From Selaginella moellendorffii (taxonomy: Eukaryota; Streptophyta; Lycopodiopsida; Selaginellales; Selaginellaceae), in contig NW_003314308.1 in the NCBI RefSeq assembly GCF_000143415.4, positions 1,220,654-1,284,653 on the forward strand: a stretch of 64,000 bases of DNA. The letters are read 5' to 3'. The notes beneath the pieces were generated by a model, which saw only the letters and a program-made list of their open reading frames with translations, did no database searches and was not told where the DNA came from. This document shows positions 30,649 through 42,647 of this stretch, one piece after another (the first letter of the stretch is position 1; every line of letters starts with the position of its first letter). Both the position numbers and the translations under genes were made by a program.

Positions 30649-32484
30649 ATGGCCACCATGAATGGATCGCCCAAGATCGATCCAGACGCCCTCGTCGATG
30701 CCTGGCTCGCGCGATTGGATTCCTCTCTCGCCTCCGGCGATGCATCGGCCGCTGCCACTCTCTTCGAGGAATCCACTTCCTTCTGGCGGGATCTCATCGC
30801 GTTCACCTGGAACATCGTCACGGTCGAGGGCCGGTCACAGATCCACGCCATGCTCCAATCCACGCTCGAATCAGTCGCGCCCAAGGGTTGGGTCCGCAAC
30901 GGTACCGCCAGCTACAGCGCGGACTCGGGCGTCATTGAGGCCTGGATCAAGTTCGAGACGCGCGACGCGGTATGTACGGGGCATTTGCGCCTGATGGCCA
31001 CTACTTCCCTCTGTCGTACGCTACTCACCGCCATGGAGGGGCTCAAGGATTTCCCAGAGAAGAAGGGCCATACGCGGCCCAAAGGTGTGACGCACGGCGT
31101 CATACGGCACCGCGCGTCATGGCTGGACGGGCGCAAGGAAGAGGAGCGGACGCTGGGCAGTACCGTGCAGCCCTATTGCGTCATTGTCGGGGGCGGGCAG
31201 GCGGGTATCGGGCTTGCCGCGCGGCTCCGGCAGCTCGGCGTGCCGTGCATCGTGGTAGAGAAGAACCCGCGGCCGGGCGATTCGTGGAGGAGTCGCTACA
31301 AATCGCTATGTCTCCACGATCCGGTGTGGTATGATCATCTTCCCTATTTGCCATTCCCGGAGAACTGGCCGATTTTCACGCCCAAGGACAAGATGGGAGA
31401 TTGGCTCGAGGCTTACACCAAGATCATGGAGATCAACTACTGGACCTCCAGCGAGTGCCTGGGAGCTCGTTTCGATCCACAGTCCGGGGAGTGGGAGGTG
31501 AAGATCCTGCGGGATAGGAGCAAGGAGGTGACCTTGCGACCCAAGCAGCTCATCCTGGCGACCGGGATGTCAGGATTTCCCAATGTGCCACGGATTCCCG
31601 GGCAGGAGGAATTCGTGGGCGATCTCCATCACTCGAGCAAGCATCCGGGAGGCAAAGCTTACAAGGGGAAGAGAGCGGTGATCCTGGGATCCAACAATTC
31701 GGCCCACGACATCGCCGCCGATCTCTGGGAGAATGGCGCCGCGGAGGTGACGATGATCCAGCGATCCTCCACCCACGTAGTTCGATCCGAGTCGCTCCTC
31801 CAATTCGTGATGAAAAACACCTACTCGGAATCGGCGGTAGAGTCGGGGCTCACGACTGACAAGGCCGACATGATCTTCGCGAGCGTGCCATACAAGATCA
31901 TGGGCGATGTTAATCGACCAACCTACGATGCGATCCGAGCCCACGACAAGGATTTCTACGCCGCGCTCACCAAGACTGGATTCATGCTCGACTTTGGCGA
32001 CGATGACTCGGGGCTCTTCATGAAGTACCTCCGCCGTGGATCCGGCTACTACATCGACGTGGGCGCATCCCAGCTGTTGATCGACGGCGAGATCAAGCTC
32101 CGCAGTGGCGTCACCATTGCGTCGCTCAAGCCGAGCTCGGTGGTGCTGAGCGACGGTACGGAGATCGCGGCCGATGTGGTGATTTTGGCCACGGGGTACG
32201 GATCCATGAACCAATGGGCCGCGAAGCTAATCTCCCAGGAGGTGGCGGATCGCGTGGGCAAGTGTTGGGGGCTGGGATCGAACACGCGCAAGGATCCCGG
32301 GCCGTGGGAGGGGGAGCTCCGGAATATGTGGAAGCCCACCGCGCAGGAAGGGCTGTGGTTCCATGGTGGGAATCTCCACCAGGCTCGTCACTACTCACTC
32401 TATCTGGCGCTACAGCTCAAGGCGAGGATGGAAGGAATCACGACCCCGGTGTATGGCATACCCAAGGTCCGCCACCTCAGTTAA
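30649..32484 (+). CDS. Flavin-dependent monooxygenase with N-terminal NTF2-like domain, copy 1 (611 aa)
   Basis: A single 611-codon exon, GC-rich and intronless among intron-bearing neighbours. Residues 1-150 look like an NTF2/SnoaL-type domain (DALVDAWLARLDSSLASGDA, YSADSGVIEAWIKFETRDAV). The rest is a class B flavin monooxygenase: FAD motif VIVGGGQAGIGLAARL at about residue 177, NLATG-like LILATGMSGFPNVP, FVGDLHHSSKHPGG where the FMO/BVMO signature falls, NADPH motif VILGSNNSAHDIAADL at about residue 344, and VVILATGYGS near the end. Plant YUCCA auxin-synthesis enzymes are about 410 aa and lack the first domain. The fused form is familiar from bacteria and fungi. A YUCCA-type (indole-3-pyruvate) or Baeyer-Villiger reaction is possible; the substrate is not known. 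The first of two in-frame ATGs (codons 1 and 4) is used. Confidence 0.93.
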   Translation: MATMNGSPKIDPDALVDAWLARLDSSLASGDASAAATLFEESTSFWRDLIAFTWNIVTVEGRSQIHAMLQSTLESVAPKGWVRNGTASYSADSGVIEAWIKFETRDAVCTGHLRLMATTSLCRTLLTAMEGLKDFPEKKGHTRPKGVTHGVIRHRASWLDGRKEEERTLGSTVQPYCVIVGGGQAGIGLAARLRQLGVPCIVVEKNPRPGDSWRSRYKSLCLHDPVWYDHLPYLPFPENWPIFTPKDKMGDWLEAYTKIMEINYWTSSECLGARFDPQSGEWEVKILRDRSKEVTLRPKQLILATGMSGFPNVPRIPGQEEFVGDLHHSSKHPGGKAYKGKRAVILGSNNSAHDIAADLWENGAAEVTMIQRSSTHVVRSESLLQFVMKNTYSESAVESGLTTDKADMIFASVPYKIMGDVNRPTYDAIRAHDKDFYAALTKTGFMLDFGDDDSGLFMKYLRRGSGYYIDVGASQLLIDGEIKLRSGVTIASLKPSSVVLSDGTEIAADVVILATGYGSMNQWAAKLISQEVADRVGKCWGLGSNTRKDPGPWEGELRNMWKPTAQEGLWFHGGNLHQARHYSLYLALQLKARMEGITTPVYGIPKVRHLS

Positions 32485-32856
32485 GTCAAATCAACTAGTC
32501 AATCCTAGTAAATTTGTCAATGATAGTCAAACATTTAAAATCTGAAAAAAGTAATCGGGTATGATCAGCCTGCTAGTGCCTGTGGTGGTAGGGTGCAGTG
32601 CAAATCTGAAGCATCGCTTCCTGGGGAACAATGCTCGTCCCACAGCGATCAACGTTACGGGGTGGATTTTTGTCAGCTGCAAGAGACAAGGAGCATTCAC
32701 TAGAGGGATTGCAGCCAGGCCGGAATCAATGTTTTGTTCATGCAGATGAAGCTGAATTATTATCCACTACTTCTGGCGCTAAATGTAAGACGATTTATTT
32801 TCCATTAGCTTAAACAAAGTTTAGGTGGATCTTTTTGTTCCGTGTAGAACATGTTT

Positions 32857-33303
32857 CTACCAAGAAAAAAAAGGAAAGTTAAATCTAGTTCTTTGTTTCC
32901 TTGATTGGGATGAGCTAGAGAAAGAAGATAAAGAACATGATATCCCCATATAACTCCCCTTGTATATAAAGAAATATATAACATTCTTCAACTGATTTGG
33001 AGGCAGCAATAGAGCAAGCATATTAGTGAGCACCTCATCAAAGGTTTTGGTTGTGATATGCCCAAAAGCAACAAGCTTGAATAAGGTGGGAATTCCTTTG
33101 TTGGCAAAGTCTTGAATACTTTCAGTTTGGCTCTTGACTATTCCACCAAATTTGGTTTTAAACTCAAAGTTTTGCCAAAGACGAGTTTCAAGGTTAGTTG
33201 GCAGTCTTGGTGTTGTCAAGATAACAATGATACAGTTTTCCAATTGCTCACCCAAAGATTCCAAGTGCTCATGTGTTGCACTTTTTTCATTCACTAATGC
33301 CAT
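32857..33303 (-). pseudogene. Possible retrotransposon gag remnant (148-codon frame)
   Basis: The minus-strand frame starts MALVNEKSATHEHLESLGEQ and contains ALLLPPNQLKNVIYFF. The helix-rich composition and the setting in repeats suggest a gag-like fragment, but no zinc knuckle or other firm motif is seen. Confidence 0.25.
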
Positions 33304-34457
33304 CTAGATTATTATGGGCAACTAACATTTCCCAGAGTTTCTTCTCCAACTTAAGATTTCTAGCCAAGGAAATCCTTCCCGTTGAACACTTTAAACAAAT
33401 ATTTATCAAAGAAACACTCCTAATAACTATTTAACATCCAATAGGTTGGCAAAAAGGGTGCTAAGTCAATAAAATAGTTGACTAAAGAATATTTTTGTTA
33501 CAATATGCACTACCACTTAAAGGGTATTTCAAATTTTTATTTCCGTTTTTTAAATATGCTAAGAATTTTCTTTTGTAATAAATTAATATTAGAAAATATT
33601 CTGTCATTATAACTATATCTTAAATCATGTAATTACTACAACTAAACTTTATGTTGTAACTATAAACTATTATATAATATCAGATATTATTATAACTAGA
33701 ATAAATTATATCTCAAATCCATACATATAGAAGAACTAGGTTACCTTTTTTGTTTTTCTCTCTTCTTCTTTAGTGCATAATCATTAATGAGCTTTGACAT
33801 GTAAGTTCATTTTTCCTTAATGTACACCTCTCCATAAACTTAGCTACAACTTTTGCATAGAGTGGCATATCATCAAGAGCTTTCTTCATAATAACATGCT
33901 AAAACCATTGCACAAAAAGTCAAGGATACAACCACCCTCACAGTAAAAGTGTTGCACAACCATGTTTATCAAAGCTTTTGATTTTTGTGAAAGAAGTTGC
34001 ATGTAAAAAATATTAAAGGTATTTTTTTGTCTAAAAAGAAATGACTTACCAAGCTTTGCATTTAATGTCATCCATGACAATATTGACTTATTTATGTTGG
34101 AGGAGATTTGATGAAAGGTTCAAAGGCAAAGCCACTTTTCCCCTTGTTTTCATTTTTTTGTGAAACAATAGCATTGAAATAACTTTGATTTATATTGCAA
34201 AATCAATTACTAATTAGGAAACATAAGAACTTTAAGCATACTTACTTTTTACCTCTAAAACCTTAGTCTATTCATAACTCTAGTATGTAGTTTTTAATTA
34301 CGACAAAGTGAGTTTGAAAAAACACTTCTACCATCTTAATTATTTGCAATGTCATCCCAAAAGTTAAATACCAATTGAAAGTCCTACAAAATTCATTTGG
34401 AAGATTAATACCAAAATAAAGTTGGGTTGGATGACTATCATCATATTTCTTCATTAA

Positions 34458-34478
34458 CCCCCCCCCCCCCCCCCCCCC
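34458..34478. repeat. Poly-C homopolymer, 21 bp
   Basis: An uninterrupted run of C between CATTAA and TACCCCTGACATC in otherwise AT-rich DNA. The length may be inexact in the assembly. Confidence 0.8.
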
Positions 34479-35892
34479 TACCCCTGACATCTTTGATAAA
34501 GCCAAAGGGATTTGTCCAATATTAAAATTCATCAATAAAGGAATTCTGAGAGTTGCAATACATAAACTTCTTCAGCTCCTCAAGAATTAACTTATGCTGT
34601 TTAAACATCTTGGTATTTGGAGCTTTTTCATCTTCATTAATTAGAATTGTTATAAAAATCCTTATTAGCATATTTCTTATATGTGTTATAGCCTTTTTGA
34701 AGAATGATTTCAGCTAAATCTGGTGGCAAAGTGCTTTTGGTATTTTATTTAGATCATCAATATATAGTTCCATGCAAGCTTGTGAGAAAAATTTCTTCCT
34801 TTCTTCTCTAAAACGTAAACGTCTTCCATCTTAAGATTAGTTGGAAAAATATAGTTAAATACAAAATAAATAAAGAGCTTTTTTGGGCTTATTAAATATA
34901 ATGAATGCTTATAGTGTTTTTAAAGTAGTAGGCTTTCTTTTCTTCTTTTCCAACTGTGTCTTCACTTTGGTAGGTTCGTTAATATTGTTAAATTCCATCA
35001 AGAATTCTTTTTTGATAGTTATAAATTGTTTCTCTTTGAACTAGTCTTGGATATTCAAGTTTCACATTTTTTGTTCCACTTTTGGCACCACAACAATATG
35101 ACAGTTTTCCTGTTCATAATTTATAACTCTAGTACATTTAGGCAGCTCCTCATCCCTATATATGTAGATAGACGAGGTAGGGAACAACCATGGCTCAACA
35201 ATAGTTGGAATTGCCTTTCACACAGATTTGAAGTACTTGAAAAATAAAGAAAATTAAAACTTGAAAAGTATAAAGTGATGAAAGTGTTACTTATATGCAA
35301 GGTGCTAACCAGTTTTTTATATTATTGCATCATTTTTTTGTCCCTTTAGTCTTCATCATCATCCTCTTTTATCTCGGCTTTACTAGACATTAGCTGGAGT
35401 TATGGCCAAATTTGTAAAATGCCAAACTTGAATTTATATTTCTTATAATACTCTAACACTATTTTGTACTTCGATCAATTTGCTCTAAATAAAATTTTTT
35501 TATCCACCTCCTCAATATACCCAATTGCTTTCTCTGTCACATTAATGTTTATTAGTTTTTTCCTCCACCAAATTCAAAATGACTTATCAGTGGTTAGAAT
35601 TAAAAAGTGAACAACTTTAGATGACATACTAGTTGCTCTTAACTCTTTGAACACTATTAATTTGTCCAAATTTGGATTTATGCCAAAGTTATTATGTTCA
35701 GCTTCTTAAATATACATTATTTGTACTATGGATCCTTAGCATTAAAGTTTATCACAACATCAAACCATTCCCCCTCAAGATTTAAATATAAGATATTGAT
35801 CAATTTCGTTATCTTTACTATATATTTTTATTTGATTTTGTACTCCTTTTTAACAATAGCATCAATAGCATCAATAGCATCATTTGTTGTGG

Positions 35893-36066
35893 GGGGAGCT
35901 ATAATGTCACTCCCCCTTATGTGACAACTCTAGTAGTATGCCACCATTTGGATTTGCCATGGGGGGAGCTATAGTGCCACTCCCCCTTGCGTAACAGTTC
36001 AGGTGGTGGTGAGTGCCACCACTCGGAGTGGCCATAGGGGGAGTTATGGTGTCACTCCCTTTGACA
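35893..36066. repeat. Three hairpin-forming GGGGGGAGC...ACTCCCCC units
   Basis: GGGGGGAGCTATAATGTCAC-TCCCCC, GGGGGGAGCTATAGTGCCAC-TCCCCC and GGGGGAGTTATGGTGTCAC-TCCC occur at about 35894, 35960 and 36037, spaced about 66-77 bp. Each can fold on itself. A matching GGCTCCCCCCTCATTG / GGGGGGAGTGC pair follows at about 36103-36155. No coding role is evident. Confidence 0.7.
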
Positions 36067-37794
36067 AAGTAGTATGATTTGCAGTCGATTCCTATGTTGA
36101 GGCTCCCCCCTCATTGAGCATAGAATAACATAAGGGATGGGTAGGGGGGAGTGCTTTTTGCTTGTGTGCTTGCTACTTAACCCATCTCTTGCTTAGAAAC
36201 CTTAATTACCAAAAACCTTAACCCAATTTTAATGTTGATATCAACCTTAGAAATACTTAAAGCATTATATCAATTTTGGAGAAAATGAAATAAAGTTACA
36301 GTTGTAAGAATTTACTTCTATTAATGACTTGATTTTTCTTGTAAGGTGTGTTTTTATTTTCCCTTATTTTAGGTATGGCTAAAAATCCAATAACAAAGGA
36401 TGTTACATAGCAATAGTGAGATATCAAAGGAGGGAGCTATCGTTAGAAATAGAGTTGCTGATAGAAAAAGGATCCTTATGTGCTTTCAATCTGATCAAGT
36501 TAGAATGTTATAAAGGGCTCAAGGTATAGGGTCACTTTGGGTTACTATGACAAATATTTTTTTAGGTGGGAAAATGTATTTTGCACTAAATCCAATTGTA
36601 GAAGCAGAGTTTCAACTAAAGAAGTTTGTGGTAGGTTTAAGTGATGCAAAAATGTAGAGTAGAGAGGTTTTTTCTTTAACAACAAATAAGAAAGAGCCAT
36701 TTTCGACAATAATAAACTCTTCTATAGTAGACTCAATAAAAAATTGTAGATATAGAAGAATATATAGGTAGTGAATCTGTGTTTGAGCTACTTATAAGTA
36801 ACTAAATTTTCCATTCTACTTTAGTCACTTAACCACACTTATTACCACTTAAAAGAGTCTCACTCACAATCTTCATAAGTTTTATTCCCGATTTAGGGAT
36901 ATGCTAGCCCCATGAATGGCATCTATGCTACTCTACCTTTGCACTTGGTCCATCTGCTCCACATGTTTAATCCCATGACAAACAGTCAAAGGTACTACTG
37001 ACATCTCAACCTATTATGTTAACACTATGTCTATTCACCTTTGTCTCATGATAATCCAAGACTACTCATACCATAGCTTTGTCTCCCAAAGACTAAGCCA
37101 TCTGTCCATGAGTGGTCATCTTATAACCCCACTTTAGCATCCTGAGGATGCTTAAAAATATAAGGAACACCCTTCTCGAATATCCCTTCTTCAATCTCTA
37201 TTAAGTCCCTTTTTGTCCATAGCTGTACTCATCAACACTGCTATTCGATTAGGGCTTAAAAGCCCAATTACTAAGTCCCATTGACCTCTAGGATTTCTTT
37301 GTTATGTGATTGTACCCTTAGTCACTACACAGGAGGATTGCTCCTCTTTTTTTCTATAGTTTAGGACTTTGGGATGATATTTTGAAACACTGCGGCCCAA
37401 CACATGCCTCGTGGGTACTGTCCCCATATTCCACCCTTTAGTGCTCTAGCCATATGGTTAAAATGAGGTTCCAATGAGCCACACTAGGTATCCAAGTAGG
37501 TAGTGCCACCCACACTTGGATTAGGAGCATTGATATTTCGATTTCTCAAGGGAATTAAAGCTGTCTCTTGAACACTTCACCAAATTACCCCATTTGTCCG
37601 TCCATATTCACTTTAGCCTTAGACTCTTCAATGGTTATATAATCACCCACCATATGGGTATAGCCTTCCTTGGTCACACTAGCCTTTCCTGGCTAAATTG
37701 GTTCCACTAGAGTCCTCCCCTTACTATACTTTTGGAGCTCACCAAACCCCTAAGGATTTGGGAGATGATCGCTTTGGGCTTTCACCCTCAAACT

Positions 37795-38010
37795 TGGACT
37801 CGAACTCGCACTTAGACTCGAGCTCTGGCTCAGTCTTGGTCTTAGTCTCGATCTCAGTGTCGGTCTCGATTTTGGTCTCAGTTTCAAACTCAACCTTGGG
37901 CTCCATCATCTCAGACTCTATCTCAGACCCCTTCTTGGACTCCATCTTGGGTCCATCTCGAATCCATCTCAAACTCCATCTCGGGTCCATCTTGGACTCC
38001 AACTTAGGTC
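37795..38010. repeat. Degenerate CTCGGTCTCGATT-type tract (left)
   Basis: Short imperfect repeats built from TCTCAGTCT / TCGGTCTCGATTTTGGTCTC, then TCCATCTTGGACTCCATCTC. The mirror tract, reading GAGATGGAGTCTGAGATGGA and GAGACCGAGATCGAGACCAA, is at 40295-40594. It translates as monotonous Ser/Val or Glu/Thr/Lys and is not a gene. Confidence 0.75.
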
Positions 38011-38016
38011 CATTTC

Positions 38017-38690
38017 TGTAGCGCATGTGATCATGGGATGAGATTTGGATATACTGTCACTGTGGATCCTTGGAACCTTGGGGGATAAATGGGGATAAAA
38101 TAGCCACTAAGGGCTCTCTCATCAAGCAATTGCCCCTTTTCCAGTTGGCCTAAGGGGAGAGAGATAAGGTGCGCTACAGTTGGTATCGGAGCAAATGGCA
38201 CGGGTTTGATTCCCATTGATTAGTGGCTACTTAAAAGTATAATATACCCTTGAGCAAGGTATATTCCTACCCCTAAATTTGAAATCGTATGTATTGGGCA
38301 TCCATACGTACGTCCTTCCTCTTGTGTGGAGTATCCACGGACGAAGGTATCCACCGTGGGACTGCGGTATGGGTGGATGACTAGTTGCCTCACATGGAAT
38401 AGCTGGTCTACACAATGGAAGGATTGGTAGATTGAGTGCGGAAATGGAGGTGCTGGTTCCCCTTGGCTCAGTAGGGGTTGCTAGTCAATAGTCAATGAGG
38501 ACATTGACATTTCTGAAGGGGGGGTGAGTGTAGCGCATGTGATCATGGGATGAGATTTGGATATACTGTCACCGTGGATCCTTGGAACCTTGGGGGATAA
38601 ATGGGGATAAAATAGCCACTAAGGGCTCTCTCATCAAGCAATTGCCCCTTTTCCAGTTGGCTTAAAGGGAGAGAGATAAGGTGCGCTACA
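38017..38690 (+). mobile_element. TRIM element 1, complete (674 bp, 162-bp LTRs)
   Basis: 5' LTR 38017-38178 and 3' LTR 38529-38690, each 162 bp, begin TGTAGCGCATG and end GTGCGCTACA. Two bases after the 5' LTR is TGGTATCGGAGC, the usual primer-binding site for initiator-Met tRNA. A polypurine tract, GAAGGGGGGGTGAG, immediately precedes the 3' LTR. The internal 350 bp have no frame of note. Flanks ATTTC and ATCTC suggest a 5-bp target duplication with one later change. This is the architecture of a terminal-repeat retrotransposon in miniature, which moves with enzymes from another element. Confidence 0.92.
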
Positions 38691-39779
38691 ATCTCGGGTC
38701 CATCTCAAACTCATTCTTAGACTCCATCTTTGGTCTACCTTGGACTCCTTCTCAGACTCTATCTTAGGTCCATCTTGGACTCCAACTTTGTAGCGCACTT
38801 GAATCTGGAGCTGAACTCCAAGCCCGTTGCGCTACAAAACGAGGGTCCGGTACAATCCCACGAGCACCAGCTCCCCATATCCAGCACCTGTAAGCAAAAT
38901 GGTGTCAAATGGAGTCTAGCATAATTTTGGCATACCGGTGGCTTAACGCGAGGAGGAGGGTACCCCACCGAATAGAGCAACGTGGAGCTTAGGCTTAGAC
39001 TCAAGCCGGACGTAGAACAAGGAGCGACACAGCCCAGCAGGGGCCAAACTAATGTCTCAGGTGATCGGACATGCATTTCAACCACTATCCCTACTATACA
39101 TTTAGTCCCACCAACCACTATCCACCACAGCATTTCAACCACTATCCCCACAGCCCCCCCGCCCCCCCTTCCCCCTTGAGGAACACATGCTTTGGGCTTT
39201 CACCCCAAGCCTCCTTTAGTATCAAGAGTTAGTCTCTGGGACAAGTTCAAAACTTATTAAATATAGAATGGTGTTAGATTGCGAATTTGGACATGGGATG
39301 AACACCATTATATTTAGGTCAATCTCTACATTATGTAGATATGCTAAATGAGCAAATCTAAACACTTTCCATAAATAGCATTTGGGACCAAAATGAGACT
39401 AACACAAAAGGCATGATAGCGAGGGTGTTTGGTAGACATGGTAAACTATCATCTAACAAATATTGAGGGACTAATCTCAATATCGCGGGGGTTCCCAACA
39501 CTAGCAAGTGCAAGTCAGCATCATGAGTTTCTCGTCACCGTGTCAAATATGCTTCCTTAGTGCCCTTCCGATCTAAGTGCATATATGCTGACCAGTTTCT
39601 CAACTAGCTTGGGCGGAGACCATAAAGGGAACCAGCAATACCGACCTCTTGCCGTCATGGTAGTAAGAAGAGAGTGTCCGTAAAGACTAGCCAACAAGTA
39701 TCTTTCGATACCTGAAGTCACATTTGCGACAAACTTAAGTTTAATCTTAACACTTTCACATATCATGTATTGATCCTCT

Positions 39780-40200
39780 TGTGTCTATTTTCTAAAGGCT
39801 CGCTTATTGATTGTTTCGTGCTTATTCCTTAATCACTTTATTAAGAGTTCCACCTTTGCTCTTGACTTTTCAAGTTGGAGCTTTTAGTCCAAACGTGTTA
39901 CACTTGTTTAGCTTTTGCTTCAGCCACTACCACATGGCACCCTCTCAGCTCCACTTTAGAGCTTAGGGATTTGTGTTTCACACTACTAAAGCTTATGAGA
40001 TATAAATCCCTAAGCCCTAAATTGGAGATGAAAGGGTGCCACATAATAGTGATCAAAGTGGAAATCCAATAATCATAACATGTTTGGATCAAAAGTTCTA
40101 ACTTGGAAAGTTGAGAGTGGGAGTGGAACTTTGAACAAAGTGCTCGAGAATGAAGCAATCGGTGAATGAGTCTATAAAAAGGGATATAAGAAGGACTGAC
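39780..40200. repeat. Central hairpin of the palindromic repeat
   Basis: The left side (CTTTTAGTCCAAACGTGTTA ... CATGGCACCCTCTCAGCTCC ... AGGGATTTGTG) is matched inverted on the right (AAATCCCTAAGCCCTAAATT ... AAGGGTGCCACATAATAGTG ... AACATGTTTGGATCAAAAG). The axis lies near 39985. Confidence 0.8.
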
Positions 40201-40294
40201 ACATGGAAGTGTCAAGATTAAGTCCAAAAAAGAGTTTAAGAAGGAGTTTAAAATGGAGTCTAAAAAGGACTTCAAAAAAAAACATCTAAGATGG

Positions 40295-40594
40295 AGTTTG
40301 ATATAGACTCGAGATGGAGTCTGAGATGGAGTCTGGTATAGACCTAAGATGGAATCTGAGATGGACTTGAGATGGAGTCTGAGATGGACCAGAGATGGAG
40401 TCCGATATCAAGTCCGAGATGGAGACCAAGACCTGGTTTGAAGTCAAGTCCGAGGTCGAGTCTGAAGTTGAGGTTGAGACTGAGCCTGAGACTAAGACTA
40501 AGACCAAAACCAAGACTGAGTTGAAGACCGAGTCCAAGACTAAGACTGAGACCGAGATCGAGACCAAGACTGAGTCCAAGTCCAAGTCTAAGTC
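40295..40594. repeat. Degenerate GAGTCTGAGATGG-type tract (right)
   Basis: About 300 bp of GAGATGGAGTCTGAGATGGA followed by GAGACTGAGCCTGAGACTAAGAC-like units. It is the inverted counterpart of the tract at 37795. A similar tract occurs at 41515-41705. Confidence 0.75.
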
Positions 40595-41130
40595 TGTAAC
40601 GCATGTGATCATGGGATGAAATTTGAATATACTGTCACTGTGGATCCTTAGAACGTTGGGGGATAAATGGAGATAAAATAGCCATTAAGGGTTCTCTCAT
40701 CAAGCAATTGCTCCTTTTTCAATTGGATTAAAGGGAGAGAAATAAGGTGTATTATATGTGGTATTGGAGTAAATGGCATGGGTTCAATTTTTATTAATTA
40801 GTGGCTATTTAACAATATAATGTACCCTTGAGCAAGGTATATTCTTACCTTAAATTTGAAATCATATGTATTGGGCATCTATGCGTACATCCTTCCTCTT
40901 GGTAGAGCATCCACAGATGAAGGTATCCATTGTGAGACTGCGGTACGGGTGGATGATTAATTGCCTCACATGGAATAACTGATTTACACAATAGAAGGAT
41001 TGGTAAATTCAATACGGAAATGGAAGTGTTGATTCCCCTTGGCTTAGTAGCTAGTAGCCATTAAGGGCTCTCTCATCATGCAATTACCCCTTTTTTAATT
41101 GGCTTAAGGAGAGAGAGAGGGTGCATTACA
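40595..41130 (+). mobile_element. TRIM element 2 (3' LTR truncated)
   Basis: 5' LTR 40595-40756 (162 bp) starts TGTAACGCATG, followed by TGGTATTGGAGT. The 3' LTR has lost its first half and ends GTGCATTACA at 41130. A perfect 5-bp target duplication AAGTC lies at 40590-40594 and 41131-41135. It inserted into the GAGTCT-type tract. Confidence 0.88.
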
Positions 41131-42287
41131 AAGTCTGAGTCTGAGTCCAAAGGTGAAAGCCCAAAATGATCATCTCTTAGACCCTAGGGGGTATGGTGAG
41201 CTCCAAAAATATAGTAGGGGGAGGACTTTAGTGGAGCTAGTTTGGCTAGGAAATGCCAGTGTGATTAAGGAAGGCCATACCCATTGTGAGACATAAATCC
41301 CAAAGCCTCAAAAGTGGAGCTGAAAGGGTGCCATATGGTAGTGGCTGAAGTGGAAGCCAAACGAAAATAACATATTTGGACTAAAAGTTCCTACTTAGAT
41401 AGTCAAGAGTGGGAGTGGAACTCCCAACAAAGTGATCAAGGAATGAGCATAAAGCAAGCAGTAAGTGAGTCTCTAGAAAAGGGACACAAGAGGATGAACA
41501 CATGACATGTGGAAGAGTCCAAGATGGAGTCTAAGATGGACCCGAGATGGAGTCCAAGATTGAGTTCGAGATGGAGCCTGGGATGGACCTGAGATGGAGT
41601 CTGAAATGGACCCAAGATGGAGTCCGAAATGGACTTGAAGTGGAATCCAAAATGGAGGCTAAGATGGAACCGAATTTGAGTCTGAGTTTGAGTTTGAGTC
41701 CGAATACTAATATAGGTTATTGGGTAAAAGCCCAAAGCAATCATCCCCCGGGAGAGTGTAGGGGTTGGACCCCAGTGGAGTTAGTTTGGCCAGGAAAGGC
41801 TAGTATAACCCAGGAAGGCTATGCCCATGTTGGGTAATGATATATCCACTAAAGAGTCCAAAGCTAGAGTGAATACGGATAAACAGGTAAAGTAGTTTAG
41901 TGAAGTGTTCAAGAGTTGGCTTTAGTTCCCCCAAGAGATCGAATGGTCAATGCTCCTAGTCCAAGCATGGGTAGCACTATCTACTTGGATACGTGGCATG
42001 GCTCAACGGAACCTCACTCTAGCCCCATGACTAAAGCACCCAAAGGTGGAAGGTGGGGAGAGTACCTATGATGCTCACTTAGGGCTACGGTGTTCTGAAA
42101 TGTTGTTCCAAAGTCCCTGATTATGGAAAGGAAAAGGGGCAATCCTCTAGTGTAGTGACAAAGGATACTATTACATAGTGAAGAAGTCCTAAAAAATAAT
42201 GGGATTTAGTGGTCAGGCCAGTGGGCCTTGACCCAATGGCAATGTTGGTGAACATGACTATGGACAAAAAGGGACTTGGTGGGGATT

Positions 42288-42647
42288 TGTAGCGTATATA
42301 ATTATGGGATGAGATTTGGATATACTGTTACCATGGATCCTTGGAACCTTGGGGAATAGCTAGTCTACACAATAGAAGGATTGGTAGATTCAATGCAGAA
42401 ATGGAGGTGCTGGTTCCCCTTGGCTCAGTAGGGGTTGTTAGTCAATAGTCAATGAAAACATTGACATCTCTAAAAGGGGGGTGAGTGTAGCGTATGTGAT
42501 GATAGCATGAGATTTAGATATACTATCACCATAGATCCTTGGAACCTTGAAGGATAAATGGGTATAAAATAGCCACTAAGGGCTCTTTCATCAAGTAATT
42601 GCCCCTTTTGTAGTTGGCTTAAGGGGAGAGAGATAAAGTGCATTATA
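42288..42647 (+). mobile_element. TRIM element 3 (internal deletion, 360 bp)
   Basis: The 5' LTR is cut short after CCTTGGAACCTTGGGG and joined to the last part of the internal region. The 3' LTR is complete at 42486-42647 (162 bp) and follows AAAGGGGGGTGAG. A perfect target duplication GGATT is at 42283-42287 and 42648-42652. Confidence 0.88.

Larger units (their letters stand above)
32485..36790. other. AT-rich repeat-derived region without a convincing gene
   Basis: Similarity to the 3' flank of monooxygenase 2 continues for about 90 bp (AGTCAAACATTTAAAATCTG). After that the sequence is AT-rich with many stops. It contains a possible retroelement gag remnant, a C21 run and a short G/C-rich hairpin repeat, all listed separately. 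Nothing else is supported. Confidence 0.6.

Noticed and set aside
31570-32214. 214-codon minus-strand frame inside monooxygenase 1
   Set aside because: Antisense shadow in a GC-rich gene; the same shadow appears in copy 2.
30649-32484. Bacterial contamination as the source of the intronless monooxygenase
   Set aside because: It is embedded in plant sequence, occurs twice with separate flanks, and has a eukaryotic-style promoter and a plant gene 0.5 kb away.
37698-38021. Ser/Val-rich frame and its Glu/Thr/Lys-rich antisense partner
   Set aside because: Produced by the degenerate GAGTCT-type repeat; no start context or domain.
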